64,000 nt of DNA from NCBI RefSeq assembly GCF_002086735.1, contig NZ_MVIJ01000001.1:248001-312000 (forward strand), in the 5' to 3' direction. Shown here piece by piece: positions 9,819 through 18,452 of this stretch. A model generated the notes under the pieces. It searched no databases. It had not been told where the DNA came from and saw nothing but the letters and a program-made list of their open reading frames with translations. The DNA is from Mycobacterium scrofulaceum. Lineage in GTDB: Bacteria > Actinomycetota > Actinomycetes > Mycobacteriales > Mycobacteriaceae. Position 1 is the stretch's first letter. Each line of letters opens with the position of its first letter. Both the position numbers and the translations under genes were made by a program.

Positions 9819-11030
9819 ATGGAACGCGACCAGCTGATCGACCTCACCCGCCGCGCGTTGAAGCTGGCACGGGACAAGACGACCGATCTCGCCCCGACAG
9901 AACACCGGGTCGAGGCGCGGACCTACACGTCGGCCGAGAGCCATGACCGGGACCGGGCCATGGTGATGGCCAGCCCCCAACTGGTCGGCTACGTCTCGGA
10001 ATTGCCCGCCCCCGGCGCGTACTGCACGAAGTCGGTGATGGGCCGTTCGATCCTGTTGACCCGGACGTCCGACGGGTCGGTCAGGGCATTCAACAACGTC
10101 TGCCTGCACCGCCAGTCGCAGGTCGCGACGGGCTGCGGCAGCGCGAAGAGGTTCACCTGCCCGTATCACGCGTGGACGTACGACAACGCCGGCCGGTTGG
10201 TCGGCTTGCCCGGCCGCGAGGGTTTTGCCGGCGCGGCGATCGCTAGGGCGGCGAAGCCGGTCGAAGCGGGTCGCCGCCAAACGGACGTGACCGTAGGGGC
10301 GGACGGCCTGACCGAACTTCCGGCCACCGAGTTCGCCGGATTCCTCTGGGTCGCATTGGATCCCGGGGCCGATCTGGACGTCGCCGCGCACCTCGGCCCC
10401 CTGGCCGACGAGCTCGATTCCTGGGGCATCGGGCGGTGGTCGCCGCTGGGCGAGAAGGTGCTCGACTGCCCGATCAATTGGAAGCTCGCGGTCGACACGT
10501 TCTCCGAGAACTACCATTTCGCCACCGTGCACCGGCAGACCTTCGCCACGATCGCCCGCAGCAACTGCACGGTCTTCGACGCGTTCGGACCGCACCACCG
10601 GTTGATCTTCCCGCTCAACACCATCCTCGCGCTCGACGACGTCCCGGAAGAGCAGTGGGATCCGTTCCAGAACATGGTCGTCATCTACGCGCTGTTCCCC
10701 AACATCGTCCTGTCGGTGACCATCGCCAACGGCGAGCTGTTCCGGATCTACCCCGGCGACCGGCCGGGGAGATCGGTCACGGTGCACCAGAACTCGACAC
10801 CGCTGGACGTCTCCGACAACGCGGTGGCCGCCGGCGCGCAGGCCGTGTTCGAGTACGCCCACGCCACCGTTCGCGACGAGGACTACCGGCTGGTCGAGGC
10901 CCTGCAAGCCAACCTCGAGTCGGGCGTCAGCGACCACCTGCTGTTCGGTCGCAACGAACCCGGACTGCAGCATCGCCACAATGCCTGGGCCCGGGCGCTT
11001 GCCGCGGACGCCGCCTCGCCGACACGGTGA
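9819..11030 (+). CDS. Rieske non-haem iron oxygenase, alpha subunit
   Basis: Ring-hydroxylating oxygenase of 403 residues. The Rieske 2Fe-2S centre is seen as NVCLHR with FTCPYHAWTYD (CxH...CxxH, residues ~90-117). The catalytic iron site is seen in WKLAVDTFSENYHFATVH near residue 230. It probably hydroxylates an aromatic or alicyclic substrate and needs an electron-transfer partner that is not encoded next to it. The ATG is placed right after the MerR-type promoter with no room for a Shine-Dalgarno sequence, fitting leaderless translation. Substrate unknown. Confidence 0.9.
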   Translation: MERDQLIDLTRRALKLARDKTTDLAPTEHRVEARTYTSAESHDRDRAMVMASPQLVGYVSELPAPGAYCTKSVMGRSILLTRTSDGSVRAFNNVCLHRQSQVATGCGSAKRFTCPYHAWTYDNAGRLVGLPGREGFAGAAIARAAKPVEAGRRQTDVTVGADGLTELPATEFAGFLWVALDPGADLDVAAHLGPLADELDSWGIGRWSPLGEKVLDCPINWKLAVDTFSENYHFATVHRQTFATIARSNCTVFDAFGPHHRLIFPLNTILALDDVPEEQWDPFQNMVVIYALFPNIVLSVTIANGELFRIYPGDRPGRSVTVHQNSTPLDVSDNAVAAGAQAVFEYAHATVRDEDYRLVEALQANLESGVSDHLLFGRNEPGLQHRHNAWARALAADAASPTR

Positions 11031-11081
11031 ATTCGGGGCAAAAGGTCCAGCGGATTTCGGTCTCGGCGAGCCGCTCCGCCC

Positions 11082-12428
11082 TCAAACGGCCGCGGACAGC
11101 ACGGCGATCAGGTCCTCGAAAATGGTTGCCAGCGAATCATTTTCGATTGGCTTAACCCCGGCCAACAGCTCGACCGCCTCACGTCGTCGACCGGCGGCCA
11201 ACAGCTGGGCCAGCAGATCCGTCACAGATTGCAGGTCCCGGTCGGCCGGCTCCATGTCGGTGACGGTGGTCGCCAGCACCTCGACCAACTCCCAGTCCCG
11301 GTACAGGGCCAGCGAGCGCTCATTGAAGGCGAAGCCGGTCACGGGTTTACCCCACAGCGTTCCGCTGTAGCGGTACGGACCCTCCATGTATTCGATCGGC
11401 AGGCCGTGCGCCGGGGCCGGCACCAGCGGCTCCCCGACGATGTCGAGTTGCATGGTGCGGCAGGTGATCCGGTGCCGGTCCGGCATGTAGCGGGCGGGCG
11501 CTTGCGGCCGCATTAACGGTCGCACGGCTTCCGGCCATCGCACATAGCTGCTGACCGTCACCTCGACGTCCTCGGCGCATTCCGCCGGAACGGCCGGGTC
11601 GGGATGACTCATCGTCACGCCGGTAAACGGCTGCAGCGCATTGCCGTTGGCGCGGTCGAACTGCCGCCAGATGCTGAGGTCCACCCCGTTGTCGAAGTTG
11701 ATGGTGCGCCATTCGTGGGACCGGGCGCGCGGGTCTCCCCCGGTTCCCCCGCCGCCGGCGTATTTCGGGAACCACTGCCGGTCGATGTGTCCGCTGCTGC
11801 CCGAGACCTGCTGAACCAGGTCGCCCCAGCGCAACGTGCCGGTCATCGCCATGCCGGTCTGGAAATACGAATAGGTCTCGTTCTGACCGAAACAGCAGAT
11901 CTTCCCGTTGTACATCGACGCACCCACCGGCGTCGGTGCGCGCGTCGGGGTTACGGCCAGGTCCAGCCGCATGGGGCGACCCGCCTGGTCCTCGCCGACC
12001 AGGCTGACACGGTAGGTGTAGGGCAGCAGTCCCCCGTCGCCGTCGCGGCACGTGGTCCACGACGCGGTGCCGACCCCGCTGGAGTAGTGGATGTCGAGAT
12101 ACCCCGGAGCCAGCGTCAGCTTGCGCGGCGCCCCCGGCTCCAGGTTGGCCGGCGGCATGTCGTAATCGGTATAGGTGCCGTAATCGCCGGAATCCAGATC
12201 GAACAGCGCCATCGTGTAGAAGTCGGCGACGACCGTGCCACCGGGGCGGTTCTTGTTGAAGATGGCCAGGAACGCGAACGACCGGCCGGTCTCGGCGGCG
12301 TCCAGCTGTCCGGCGATGAACCAGGTGTCCGACTCCTGATCCGGATGCTCGCCCTCGGCGGCGGGAAAATCCAGCTGGCTGTCGCCGGGCACTAACTGGA
12401 AGGGGTAACTGCGCCAATCGCTGGTCAT
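11082..12428 (-). CDS. CrtC/AttH-like lipocalin-fold protein
   Basis: Cytosolic-looking protein of 448 residues with no signal peptide. Segments such as SDTWFIAGQLDA, AFLAIFNKN, HIDRQWFP and FDNGVDLSIWRQFDR resemble the two-domain lipocalin fold shared by hydroxyneurosporene synthase (CrtC) and AttH-type proteins, some of which are hydratases or hydrolases for isoprenoids. Enzymatic role is not provable from sequence. It is divergent from the aldehyde dehydrogenase at 12522 and both promoters flank a perfect dyad at 12448-12475, which suggests co-regulation. ATG start with GAGGG 6 bases upstream. Confidence 0.75.
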   Translation of the reverse strand: MTSDWRSYPFQLVPGDSQLDFPAAEGEHPDQESDTWFIAGQLDAAETGRSFAFLAIFNKNRPGGTVVADFYTMALFDLDSGDYGTYTDYDMPPANLEPGAPRKLTLAPGYLDIHYSSGVGTASWTTCRDGDGGLLPYTYRVSLVGEDQAGRPMRLDLAVTPTRAPTPVGASMYNGKICCFGQNETYSYFQTGMAMTGTLRWGDLVQQVSGSSGHIDRQWFPKYAGGGGTGGDPRARSHEWRTINFDNGVDLSIWRQFDRANGNALQPFTGVTMSHPDPAVPAECAEDVEVTVSSYVRWPEAVRPLMRPQAPARYMPDRHRITCRTMQLDIVGEPLVPAPAHGLPIEYMEGPYRYSGTLWGKPVTGFAFNERSLALYRDWELVEVLATTVTDMEPADRDLQSVTDLLAQLLAAGRRREAVELLAGVKPIENDSLATIFEDLIAVLSAAV

Positions 12429-12447
12429 ATCGGGCCCTCGCTGCTTT

Positions 12448-12475
12448 TTTCGCTATGTTAGCGTCAATAGCGAAA
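12448..12475. promoter_or_regulatory. TTTCGCTA-N12-TAGCGAAA operator candidate
   Basis: Perfect 8-bp inverted repeat, with a nested CGCTA-TGT-TAGCG dyad at 12451-12463, so the half-site CGCTA/TAGCG occurs three times. It sits in the 93-bp divergent gap between the lipocalin protein and the aldehyde dehydrogenase. The regulator is unknown. Confidence 0.6.
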
Positions 12476-12521
12476 TCCCGGTCACTGGCTTTCTACGCCC
12501 AACCCTTCGAGGAAGTGCCCG

Positions 12522-14000
12522 ATGACGGACAACACCGGCCACCGGTATTACGACGAACTCTTCATTGGCGGTCAGTGGCGCAAGCCCGCCAACCCGCAAC
12601 AGCTCGCCGTCATCTCCCCGCACTCCGAAGAACCGGTCGGCCATGTCCAAGTGGCCGGGCCCGAGGACGTCGACGCCGCCGTCGCCGCCGCGCGTGAGGC
12701 CTTCGACTGCGGCCCGTGGCCGCGGATGACCCACGCCGAGCGGATGGCCAAGGTCGAACAACTCGCCGCGATCTACGCCGGTCACATCGAGGAGATGGCC
12801 GACCTGATCACCGACGAGATGGGTTCGCCGCGCAGCTTCAGCCGAATGGGGCAGGGGGCGGCCGCGGCGTCGCTCATCCATCTGGCCCTGGCCGCCGCGC
12901 GCGAGTTTCCGTGGGAGGAGCGACGCCAGGGCGTGCTCGGCGAGGTGCACCTGCGCAGGGCCCCCGTCGGGGTGGTCGGCGCTATCGTGCCGTGGAATGT
13001 TCCGCAATTCCTGATCATGCCCAAGCTGATCCCGGCATTGATCGCCGGATGCACGGTCATCATCAAACCCGCGCCCGAAACACCGTTGGACGCTTTGTGG
13101 TTGGCCGAGATGATCGATCAGCTGGATCTGCCCGACGGGGTGGTTTCGGTGTTGCCCGGCGGGCCGGAGATCGGCGAGGCGCTGGTGCGCCATCCGGGGG
13201 TGGACAAGATCGCGTTCACCGGTTCGAGCGTCGTCGGGCGCCGCATCGCCGCGCTGTGCGGCGAGCAGCTCAAGCGGGTGAGCCTGGAACTGGGCGGCAA
13301 GTCCGCGGCGATCATCCTCGACGACGCCGACATCGGCAAGACCGTCGCCGGGTTGAAGACCGCGGGCCTGATGAACAACGGCCAGGCCTGCGTCGCCCAG
13401 ACTCGCATCCTGGTCAGCGACCGCCGGCACGACGAAGTCGTCGACGCTCTCGCCGACATGATGTCTTCCCTCAACGTCGGCGATCCCGCCGACGACGCGA
13501 CCGACATCGGACCCCTTGTCGCGCAACGGCAACAACGCCGCGTCCAGGACTACATCAAGTCCGGTCAGGCCGAAGGCGCCCGCGTCGTCCTCGGCGGCCA
13601 GGACAGCCCGTCGACGCGGGGCTGGTACGTGCGGCCGACGCTGTTCGCCGACGCCACCAACGACATGCGCATCGCCCGTGAGGAGATCTTCGGTCCGGTG
13701 CTGACCGTGCTGCGCTACCGCGACGAGGACGACGCGATTCGCATCGCCAACGAGAGCGACTACGGTCTGGCCGGATCGGTGTGGACCTCCGACATCGCGC
13801 ACGGCTTGCAGATCGCGGCGGGCGTGCGCACCGGCACCTACGGGATCAACATGTACACGTTGGACATCGGCGCCCCGTTCGGCGGTTTCAAGCAGTCGGG
13901 CATCGGACGCGAATTCGGCCCAGAGGGCCTCCACGAGTACGTCGAGCTTCAGACGCTGGTGTGCAAAGGACAGCTACCGCCGCTGTCAGCGCAGTCATAA
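12522..14000 (+). CDS. NAD(P)-dependent aldehyde dehydrogenase
   Basis: Protein of 492 residues, full length for the family. It has the cofactor motif FTGSSVVGR, the general base in LELGGKS and the catalytic cysteine in NNGQACVAQTR. It oxidises an aldehyde intermediate to a carboxylic acid. The ATG start (MTDNTGH) follows GAGGAAGTGCCCG. A related paralogue lies at 38230. Divergent from the CrtC-like gene. Confidence 0.93.
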   Translation: MTDNTGHRYYDELFIGGQWRKPANPQQLAVISPHSEEPVGHVQVAGPEDVDAAVAAAREAFDCGPWPRMTHAERMAKVEQLAAIYAGHIEEMADLITDEMGSPRSFSRMGQGAAAASLIHLALAAAREFPWEERRQGVLGEVHLRRAPVGVVGAIVPWNVPQFLIMPKLIPALIAGCTVIIKPAPETPLDALWLAEMIDQLDLPDGVVSVLPGGPEIGEALVRHPGVDKIAFTGSSVVGRRIAALCGEQLKRVSLELGGKSAAIILDDADIGKTVAGLKTAGLMNNGQACVAQTRILVSDRRHDEVVDALADMMSSLNVGDPADDATDIGPLVAQRQQRRVQDYIKSGQAEGARVVLGGQDSPSTRGWYVRPTLFADATNDMRIAREEIFGPVLTVLRYRDEDDAIRIANESDYGLAGSVWTSDIAHGLQIAAGVRTGTYGINMYTLDIGAPFGGFKQSGIGREFGPEGLHEYVELQTLVCKGQLPPLSAQS

Positions 14001-14063
14001 CCGGTCAAATCGGCCACCCTGACCCTGGAGCGCGCAGCCTGCGCCGTGACGCCGTTGGCCTAG

Positions 14064-14525
14064 TCACCCGTCGTCGCTGCGCAAGCTTTTCGGCACCTGC
14101 AGCGTGAGCTCGACCGGGCAGCACAGCACGCCGTGCTGATTCGTCACCTGAATCTCGATGTCGACGAGGCAACGCGGCGGGTCGACCGAAGTGTCCTGCC
14201 GCTTGGCCACGGCGCGTCCCCGGCCGATCATGGTGTCACCGGCATACACCGAGCCCGTCAGCCGCAACGAGCGGCGCACCACGCGACTACTCGGCCCCGC
14301 CCAATCGGTAGCGACGCGGTCGGCGAAGCCGGCGAGGTGCATCGTGTTGACATAGATCGTCGGATTACCCTGTCGCCGAGCGTATTCCGGGTCGAAATGG
14401 CCCGGAAAGTAGTCCCACGTCGCTCCGGCGTTCTCCACCACACGCTGGTAACTGATCTCGTCGACGACCTCGGGCAGGTCGACCGGGACGGCGATCTGGC
14501 CGAAGTCCAGGCCACCGCCGCTCAC
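14064..14525 (-). CDS. MaoC-like hotdog dehydratase protein (catalytic-domain type)
   Basis: Protein of 153 residues with a hotdog fold suggested by GHFDPEYARRQGNPTIYVNT (hydratase-like Asp/His region) and the ending VELTLQVPK. Family members hydrate enoyl-CoAs or act as FAS1-type dehydratase halves. Its ATG overlaps the stop of the preceding hotdog gene by 4 bases (ATGA), so the two are translationally coupled and likely form a heterodimer. Substrate unknown. Confidence 0.8.
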   Translation of the reverse strand: MSGGGLDFGQIAVPVDLPEVVDEISYQRVVENAGATWDYFPGHFDPEYARRQGNPTIYVNTMHLAGFADRVATDWAGPSSRVVRRSLRLTGSVYAGDTMIGRGRAVAKRQDTSVDPPRCLVDIEIQVTNQHGVLCCPVELTLQVPKSLRSDDG

Positions 14526-15061
14526 GCGTCCGCTCCGGGCGTGAAGCGGAACAGGGTGTTCCGGGACGTGGCGACCACCGCCCCGTCCTGGCGGCGATAG
14601 GTCTCCAGCGTCTCGACGAAGTGCCCGACCCCGAGACGCGTGCGCTTCTCTGGTGACACCGAAACCAACTCCTCGACGACGGTGAGCACGTCGCCCTCCA
14701 CGATGGGCCGGAGGAACTCAACGTCGTTGGCGGCGTTGATGAATGTGGTCCCCGGCAGCGGCACCCGCAGCACCAGGGAGGCCGCCGGCGGCCCGCCCCG
14801 CGGCTCCCATGGCGGTGGGATCAGCCATCCCATCAACAGGGCGGGCGGCGCCAGCAGACCGCCCCACGTCCGGCGGGCGAACTCGGCGTCCCAATAGGAA
14901 CGATTGCCGTCGTGGACCATCGCAGCGAACAACTGGATGCGCGCCCCGCTCACCGCCGTGGCCGCGGTGCGCGGCTCGCTGCTCGCGCCGACCATCCGCA
15001 GCGCGTCTTCGTAGGTGCCGAAGGCCAACCGGTAACTGAGTTCCGGGTCCACGCCGCTCAC
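14522..15061 (-). CDS. MaoC N-terminal-type (FAS1-like) dehydratase partner
   Basis: Protein of 179 residues with N-terminal hotdog features such as LLAPPALLMGWLIPP, EFLRPIVEGDVLTVVEELVSVSPEK and a C-terminal TLFRF. A longer reading frame extends into the upstream gene, but the GTG at 15061 overlaps its stop codon (GTGA) and begins the conserved part, so it is the likely start. Coupled at both ends: overlaps SnoaL upstream and the second hotdog gene downstream by 4 bases each. Probably acts with the latter on an enoyl-CoA intermediate. Confidence 0.82.
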   Translation of the reverse strand: MSGVDPELSYRLAFGTYEDALRMVGASSEPRTAATAVSGARIQLFAAMVHDGNRSYWDAEFARRTWGGLLAPPALLMGWLIPPPWEPRGGPPAASLVLRVPLPGTTFINAANDVEFLRPIVEGDVLTVVEELVSVSPEKRTRLGVGHFVETLETYRRQDGAVVATSRNTLFRFTPGADA

Positions 15062-15483
15062 ATAACGAGCGGGTGCCGACTGGGCACCGAATCCCATTGC
15101 AGCGCACGGGAGGTGAAGTACCAGCCGCCGCGCTCGTAGATCAGCGTGTCCCTGAACACCCCAGTGGCGCGCAGCGTGGTGTCGCCGTACATGGCGGCGA
15201 AGAGCACGGCGACGCAACGCTGTGTCGCGTTCACGCCGTCGATGCGGATCTCGTGGTCGACGGTGACCAGTCGTTGCCCGTCGCCGCCGTCGAAGGCCGC
15301 CCGCAGATCGTCGAACGTCTCGCCGTCACGTTGGTAGGTGGCGCCGGAGTGCCGGAACGTGGCGATCCAGCGCTCGCGGTCGCCCTCGGAGTAGGCCCGG
15401 TTGTGCCGGGCGTTCAGGTTCAGGATGGCCCCACGACCCATGGCGGCCTGCAGCATTTGCTGTTCCTGATACGACATGGTCAT
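15058..15483 (-). CDS. SnoaL-like / nuclear transport factor 2-fold protein
   Basis: Protein of 141 residues from the ATG at 15483, which has GGAGAC 4 bases upstream; an upstream in-frame start at 15552 lacks this. Features typical of SnoaL-like alpha+beta barrels: LNLNARHNRAYSEGDRERW, TYQRDGETFDDL, and the C-terminal GGWYFTSRALQWD. Members include ketosteroid isomerases, dehydratases and small dioxygenase subunits, so the reaction is not certain. First gene of a three-gene coupled unit with the two MaoC-type genes. Confidence 0.78.
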   Translation of the reverse strand: MTMSYQEQQMLQAAMGRGAILNLNARHNRAYSEGDRERWIATFRHSGATYQRDGETFDDLRAAFDGGDGQRLVTVDHEIRIDGVNATQRCVAVLFAAMYGDTTLRATGVFRDTLIYERGGWYFTSRALQWDSVPSRHPLVM

Positions 15484-15555
15484 TTTGGTCTCCAGCCTCT
15501 CCGGGATGGCCGCCAATCTGGGAAATGGTGCAACAGTAAATTGACTATCCAAAGA

Positions 15556-15574
15556 TTACGTAACATTAACGTAA
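15556..15574 (-). promoter_or_regulatory. TTACGT-N7-ACGTAA inverted repeat
   Basis: The dyad lies in the 92-bp gap between the CoA ligase stop and the SnoaL-like start, 73-91 bp upstream of the latter. Its placement fits an operator for the SnoaL-MaoC-MaoC unit. No terminator-like T-run follows it. Confidence 0.35.
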
Positions 15575-15575
15575 C

Positions 15576-17162
15576 TCACCGGCTAACGGTATAGCCCTGA
15601 GCCTCTCGATCCCACGCCTCCCGAGTCACCCCCCGCTCGCGCAACAGGTCTTTACGTATCCGCCCGATGACATTCTTCGGCAGTTCGCTGACAACCTCCA
15701 CGAACCGGGGCACGCAGAAGTACGGCATCCGGGCCGCACAAAAATCGAGCAGGTCGGCGTAATCCACTGTGGCCCCGGGATGCAACGTCACGACCATCAG
15801 GATGTCGTCTTCGCCCAAGGCGCTCGGCACCCCGACCGCGGCGGCCTCGGCCACGGCGGGATGGTCCATGACCACGGCCTCCACTTCGACCGAGGAGACG
15901 TTTTCCCCGCGGCGGCGCAGCGAATCCTTGCGGCGGTCGACGTAGCTCAGGTTTCCCTCGGCATCGAGCCGACCGAGGTCACCGGTGCGAAACCATTCCC
16001 GGTGCCGGGTCACCCGCATGTCCGCACCGACATAACCTTCGCTCATGACGTGCGGATGCCGGGGGCGGCAGGCGATCTCGCCGACGGCGCCGGCGGGCAG
16101 CGCGTCGCCGCCTTCGTCGACGATGCGGACGTCGAAGTGTGGATTCGGCCTGCCCGAGGCGCCGGGAACACCCTCGTCAGCCAGGCCCTTGACCGCGATC
16201 GGAAACGCCTCGGTCATCCCGTACATCGTCACAATGCGGCAGCCGTAACGGTTTTCGATGGCGCGATAGGATTTCGCGTCGATCGGCGCCGCGGAGATGA
16301 ATCGCAGCGGAAGCTGCGCGTCGCGCGGATCCGCCGGCAGGTTCTGCAGCATCGACACCATCGCGCCGGCGCCGGCGAAGCCGATCGCGTTGCGGGCGCG
16401 GATGTCGTCCCACACCTTCCCGGGGTGAAATGCCTCCGCCAGCACTGTCGTCGCGCCCAGCAGCATCGGGGCCAGCACGCTGGGAGCCGCGCTCAGGTGA
16501 AACAGCGGCATCGCCGTCCACAGCACCTCCCCAGCGCGCAGCTCCCAGGCCGATGCGACCGTCGCGGCCACCGTGAACAGGTAATGCCAGGTCGTGGCAA
16601 CCGCTTTCGACGGCCCGGTGGTGCCCGACGTGTAGAAGAGGCAGCCCACCTCGCCCGCCGCGGCGGCGCCGTCCACGACGAACCCGCCGGTGTTTCGGCT
16701 CAACTCCGCGTCGAGCGAATCACCCTGGCGCACAACGGTCGGCACGACGTCCAGCGCGCCGGTGACCTCGTCGACCCGGGGCCTGCGCTCGGCGTCGGTC
16801 AGGATCACTTTGGCCTGCGACAGCCGCAGGGCCTGCAGCAGAAAGTCCCCTTTGTTGGCCGCGTTGACGGCCGCGCTCACCGCGCCGATGCGCGCCGCAC
16901 CCAGCCAGAAGTAGACCCATGCCGGGCAGGTACCGGTGAACAGGGCGACACCGTCACCGCGGCCAACACCCAAGTCCGCGAGCATTTTCGCCGCGGCGCA
17001 AGACCGCCGCCTCATCTGCTCGAAGGTCACGTCGATGCCGCCGATCGACATCATCACCCGGTCGGGATGCTGCTCGGCACGCCGATCGAGGACGGCCGGC
17101 ACGGTGAAAGCCTCGACGCCGAAATCGGCGGGCCCGGGCGGTCCGCTCCGGTCGGGACACAT
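15576..17162 (-). CDS. AMP-dependent acyl-CoA synthetase/ligase
   Basis: Protein of 528 residues that activates a carboxylic acid to its CoA thioester via an acyl-adenylate. Motifs: P-loop YTSGTTGPSKA, YGMTEAF, RTGDLGRLDAEGNL, the hinge region YVDRRKDSLRRRGENVSS, and the C-terminal lysine in KNVIGRIRKDLL. The pattern resembles crotonobetaine/carnitine-CoA ligase-type enzymes. It sits 11 bp downstream of the KshA-like oxygenase and is likely co-transcribed with it, so hydroxylation and CoA activation are probably linked. Confidence 0.9.
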   Translation of the reverse strand: MCPDRSGPPGPADFGVEAFTVPAVLDRRAEQHPDRVMMSIGGIDVTFEQMRRRSCAAAKMLADLGVGRGDGVALFTGTCPAWVYFWLGAARIGAVSAAVNAANKGDFLLQALRLSQAKVILTDAERRPRVDEVTGALDVVPTVVRQGDSLDAELSRNTGGFVVDGAAAAGEVGCLFYTSGTTGPSKAVATTWHYLFTVAATVASAWELRAGEVLWTAMPLFHLSAAPSVLAPMLLGATTVLAEAFHPGKVWDDIRARNAIGFAGAGAMVSMLQNLPADPRDAQLPLRFISAAPIDAKSYRAIENRYGCRIVTMYGMTEAFPIAVKGLADEGVPGASGRPNPHFDVRIVDEGGDALPAGAVGEIACRPRHPHVMSEGYVGADMRVTRHREWFRTGDLGRLDAEGNLSYVDRRKDSLRRRGENVSSVEVEAVVMDHPAVAEAAAVGVPSALGEDDILMVVTLHPGATVDYADLLDFCAARMPYFCVPRFVEVVSELPKNVIGRIRKDLLRERGVTREAWDREAQGYTVSR

Positions 17163-17173
17163 CCTGCGGCCGA

Positions 17174-18301
17174 TCAGGCTTTCGCGGCCGCGGGGTCGGG
17201 CTCGCCGTCGGCGGTGTAGCCGAAGTCGGCCGGCGAGGGCCGCGTGTCCGGGTAGAAGCGGTGCGCCCAGCGGCGCAGGGCGGCATAGTCGTGCGCCTCT
17301 TCGGGGGCCAGGTTCGGCTTCTCCAGGTACTTCATGTTCTCCCAGGTGAAGAAGTCCTGCTTGATCACTTCTTGTTGCAGCGCCAGGAATTTGGCGGCGC
17401 GGCCGGACGGCACGTCACCCGTGTCGCCCGGCTCGCGAACGGACGCCTGCGTATAGAAGTAATCGGTGTAGTCCTCGTCGACCGGTGTCTGCCCCGTGAC
17501 CTGAACCGTGGCCACCAACTCGCTGGGGAACCGGACCACACCCAGCCCCAGCGAGTAGTTGTCGTAGATGATCTTGGCGTCGACCGGCCCGTTGGGAGTC
17601 AGCCAGGTCGATGCGCGGCCGCCGCCGAAATGGGCGTTGACGGTCGCGTGCAGGTGGTAGCCGGATACCTCGAACGACGCGGTCGTGGCGGGATTGGCGG
17701 CCTTGTGCACGTATTGCACGTGGTACGGGTCGGCGGCATTCTCGATGATCATCTGCGGGTGCACCTTGACCCGGTTGAGCATCTGGGTGTGCGGGTGCAG
17801 CGGGTAATACTCGCCTGTTTCGAGTTCAGGCAGCACCGGGGGCTGCCAGTAGGGCGCCCGGCCGTGACGCTCGTGCCACGCGAGGACGAAGCCGTACCAC
17901 TCCATGCTCGGGTAGGTGCGGATGCGGACGTTGTTCTTGCACCCGATTTTGCTGTAGGGGATCAGCGCATTGGTGCCGTCGCCACGCCACCGCCAGCCGT
18001 GCCAGGGGCAGACGATGTTCTCGCCTTCCACGGTGCCACCGACGGCCAAGTTGGCGCCGAGGTGCTGGCAATAGGCGTCCATCACGTGCACCTGGCCCGA
18101 CTCGGTGCGAAAGATGACGAGTTCCTCGCCGAAGTAGTGGGCGCGCTTGACCTGACCGGCGGCCAGGTCGGAGCCGAAGGCAACGATGAACCAGCCCGTC
18201 GGGTACCGGTAGGTCGACAGCGCGATGCCGGCCTGCCCGAACTCGCGTTCCGAGGGGTCTCCGGCCGAATCCGACGCCGGATCAGAAATTGTATGCGTCA
18301 C
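17174..18301 (-). CDS. KshA-like Rieske oxygenase
   Basis: Protein of 375 residues. Rieske cluster: YCQHLGANL with NIVCPWHGWRW; mononuclear iron site DPYHVQYVH (DxxHxxxxH). The overall pattern resembles 3-ketosteroid 9-alpha-hydroxylase oxygenase (KshA), but the segments differ enough that a steroid substrate is only a guess. GTG start at 18301 has GGAG 5 bases upstream; a farther in-frame start lacks a ribosome site. No KshB-like reductase gene is seen in the window. Divergent from the P450 across 151 bp. Confidence 0.88.
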   Translation of the reverse strand: MTHTISDPASDSAGDPSEREFGQAGIALSTYRYPTGWFIVAFGSDLAAGQVKRAHYFGEELVIFRTESGQVHVMDAYCQHLGANLAVGGTVEGENIVCPWHGWRWRGDGTNALIPYSKIGCKNNVRIRTYPSMEWYGFVLAWHERHGRAPYWQPPVLPELETGEYYPLHPHTQMLNRVKVHPQMIIENAADPYHVQYVHKAANPATTASFEVSGYHLHATVNAHFGGGRASTWLTPNGPVDAKIIYDNYSLGLGVVRFPSELVATVQVTGQTPVDEDYTDYFYTQASVREPGDTGDVPSGRAAKFLALQQEVIKQDFFTWENMKYLEKPNLAPEEAHDYAALRRWAHRFYPDTRPSPADFGYTADGEPDPAAAKA

Positions 18302-18380
18302 GAGCTCTCCATATCCCGCCCAGACCAAGGCGAGCCGAGCAACTGGGCCGCCCTTAACTCACCGCGGTTCGACGACTAAG

Positions 18381-18402
18381 GTCTATTTTTACTATTTTAA
18401 GC
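18381..18402. promoter_or_regulatory. AT-rich CTATTTTTA/CTATTTTA box
   Basis: A strikingly AT-rich stretch in the divergent KshA-like/P450 promoter region, with two direct copies of CTATTTT. The 11-mer TTTACTATTTT at 18388-18398 recurs exactly at 24844-24854 in front of the acyl-CoA dehydrogenase operon, and CTATTTTA recurs inverted in the GntR-gene operator at 22368-22375. Confidence 0.4.
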
Positions 18403-18452
18403 ATTGAACGTCAACGCGACACCAGACACGTCCGGACAGAGCGGGGTTACAG

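Noticed and set aside
15061..15217. A longer start for the MaoC N-terminal-type gene
   Set aside because: The extension overlaps the SnoaL-like gene, is Arg-rich and unconserved, and the GTG at 15061 has the typical 4-base overlap.
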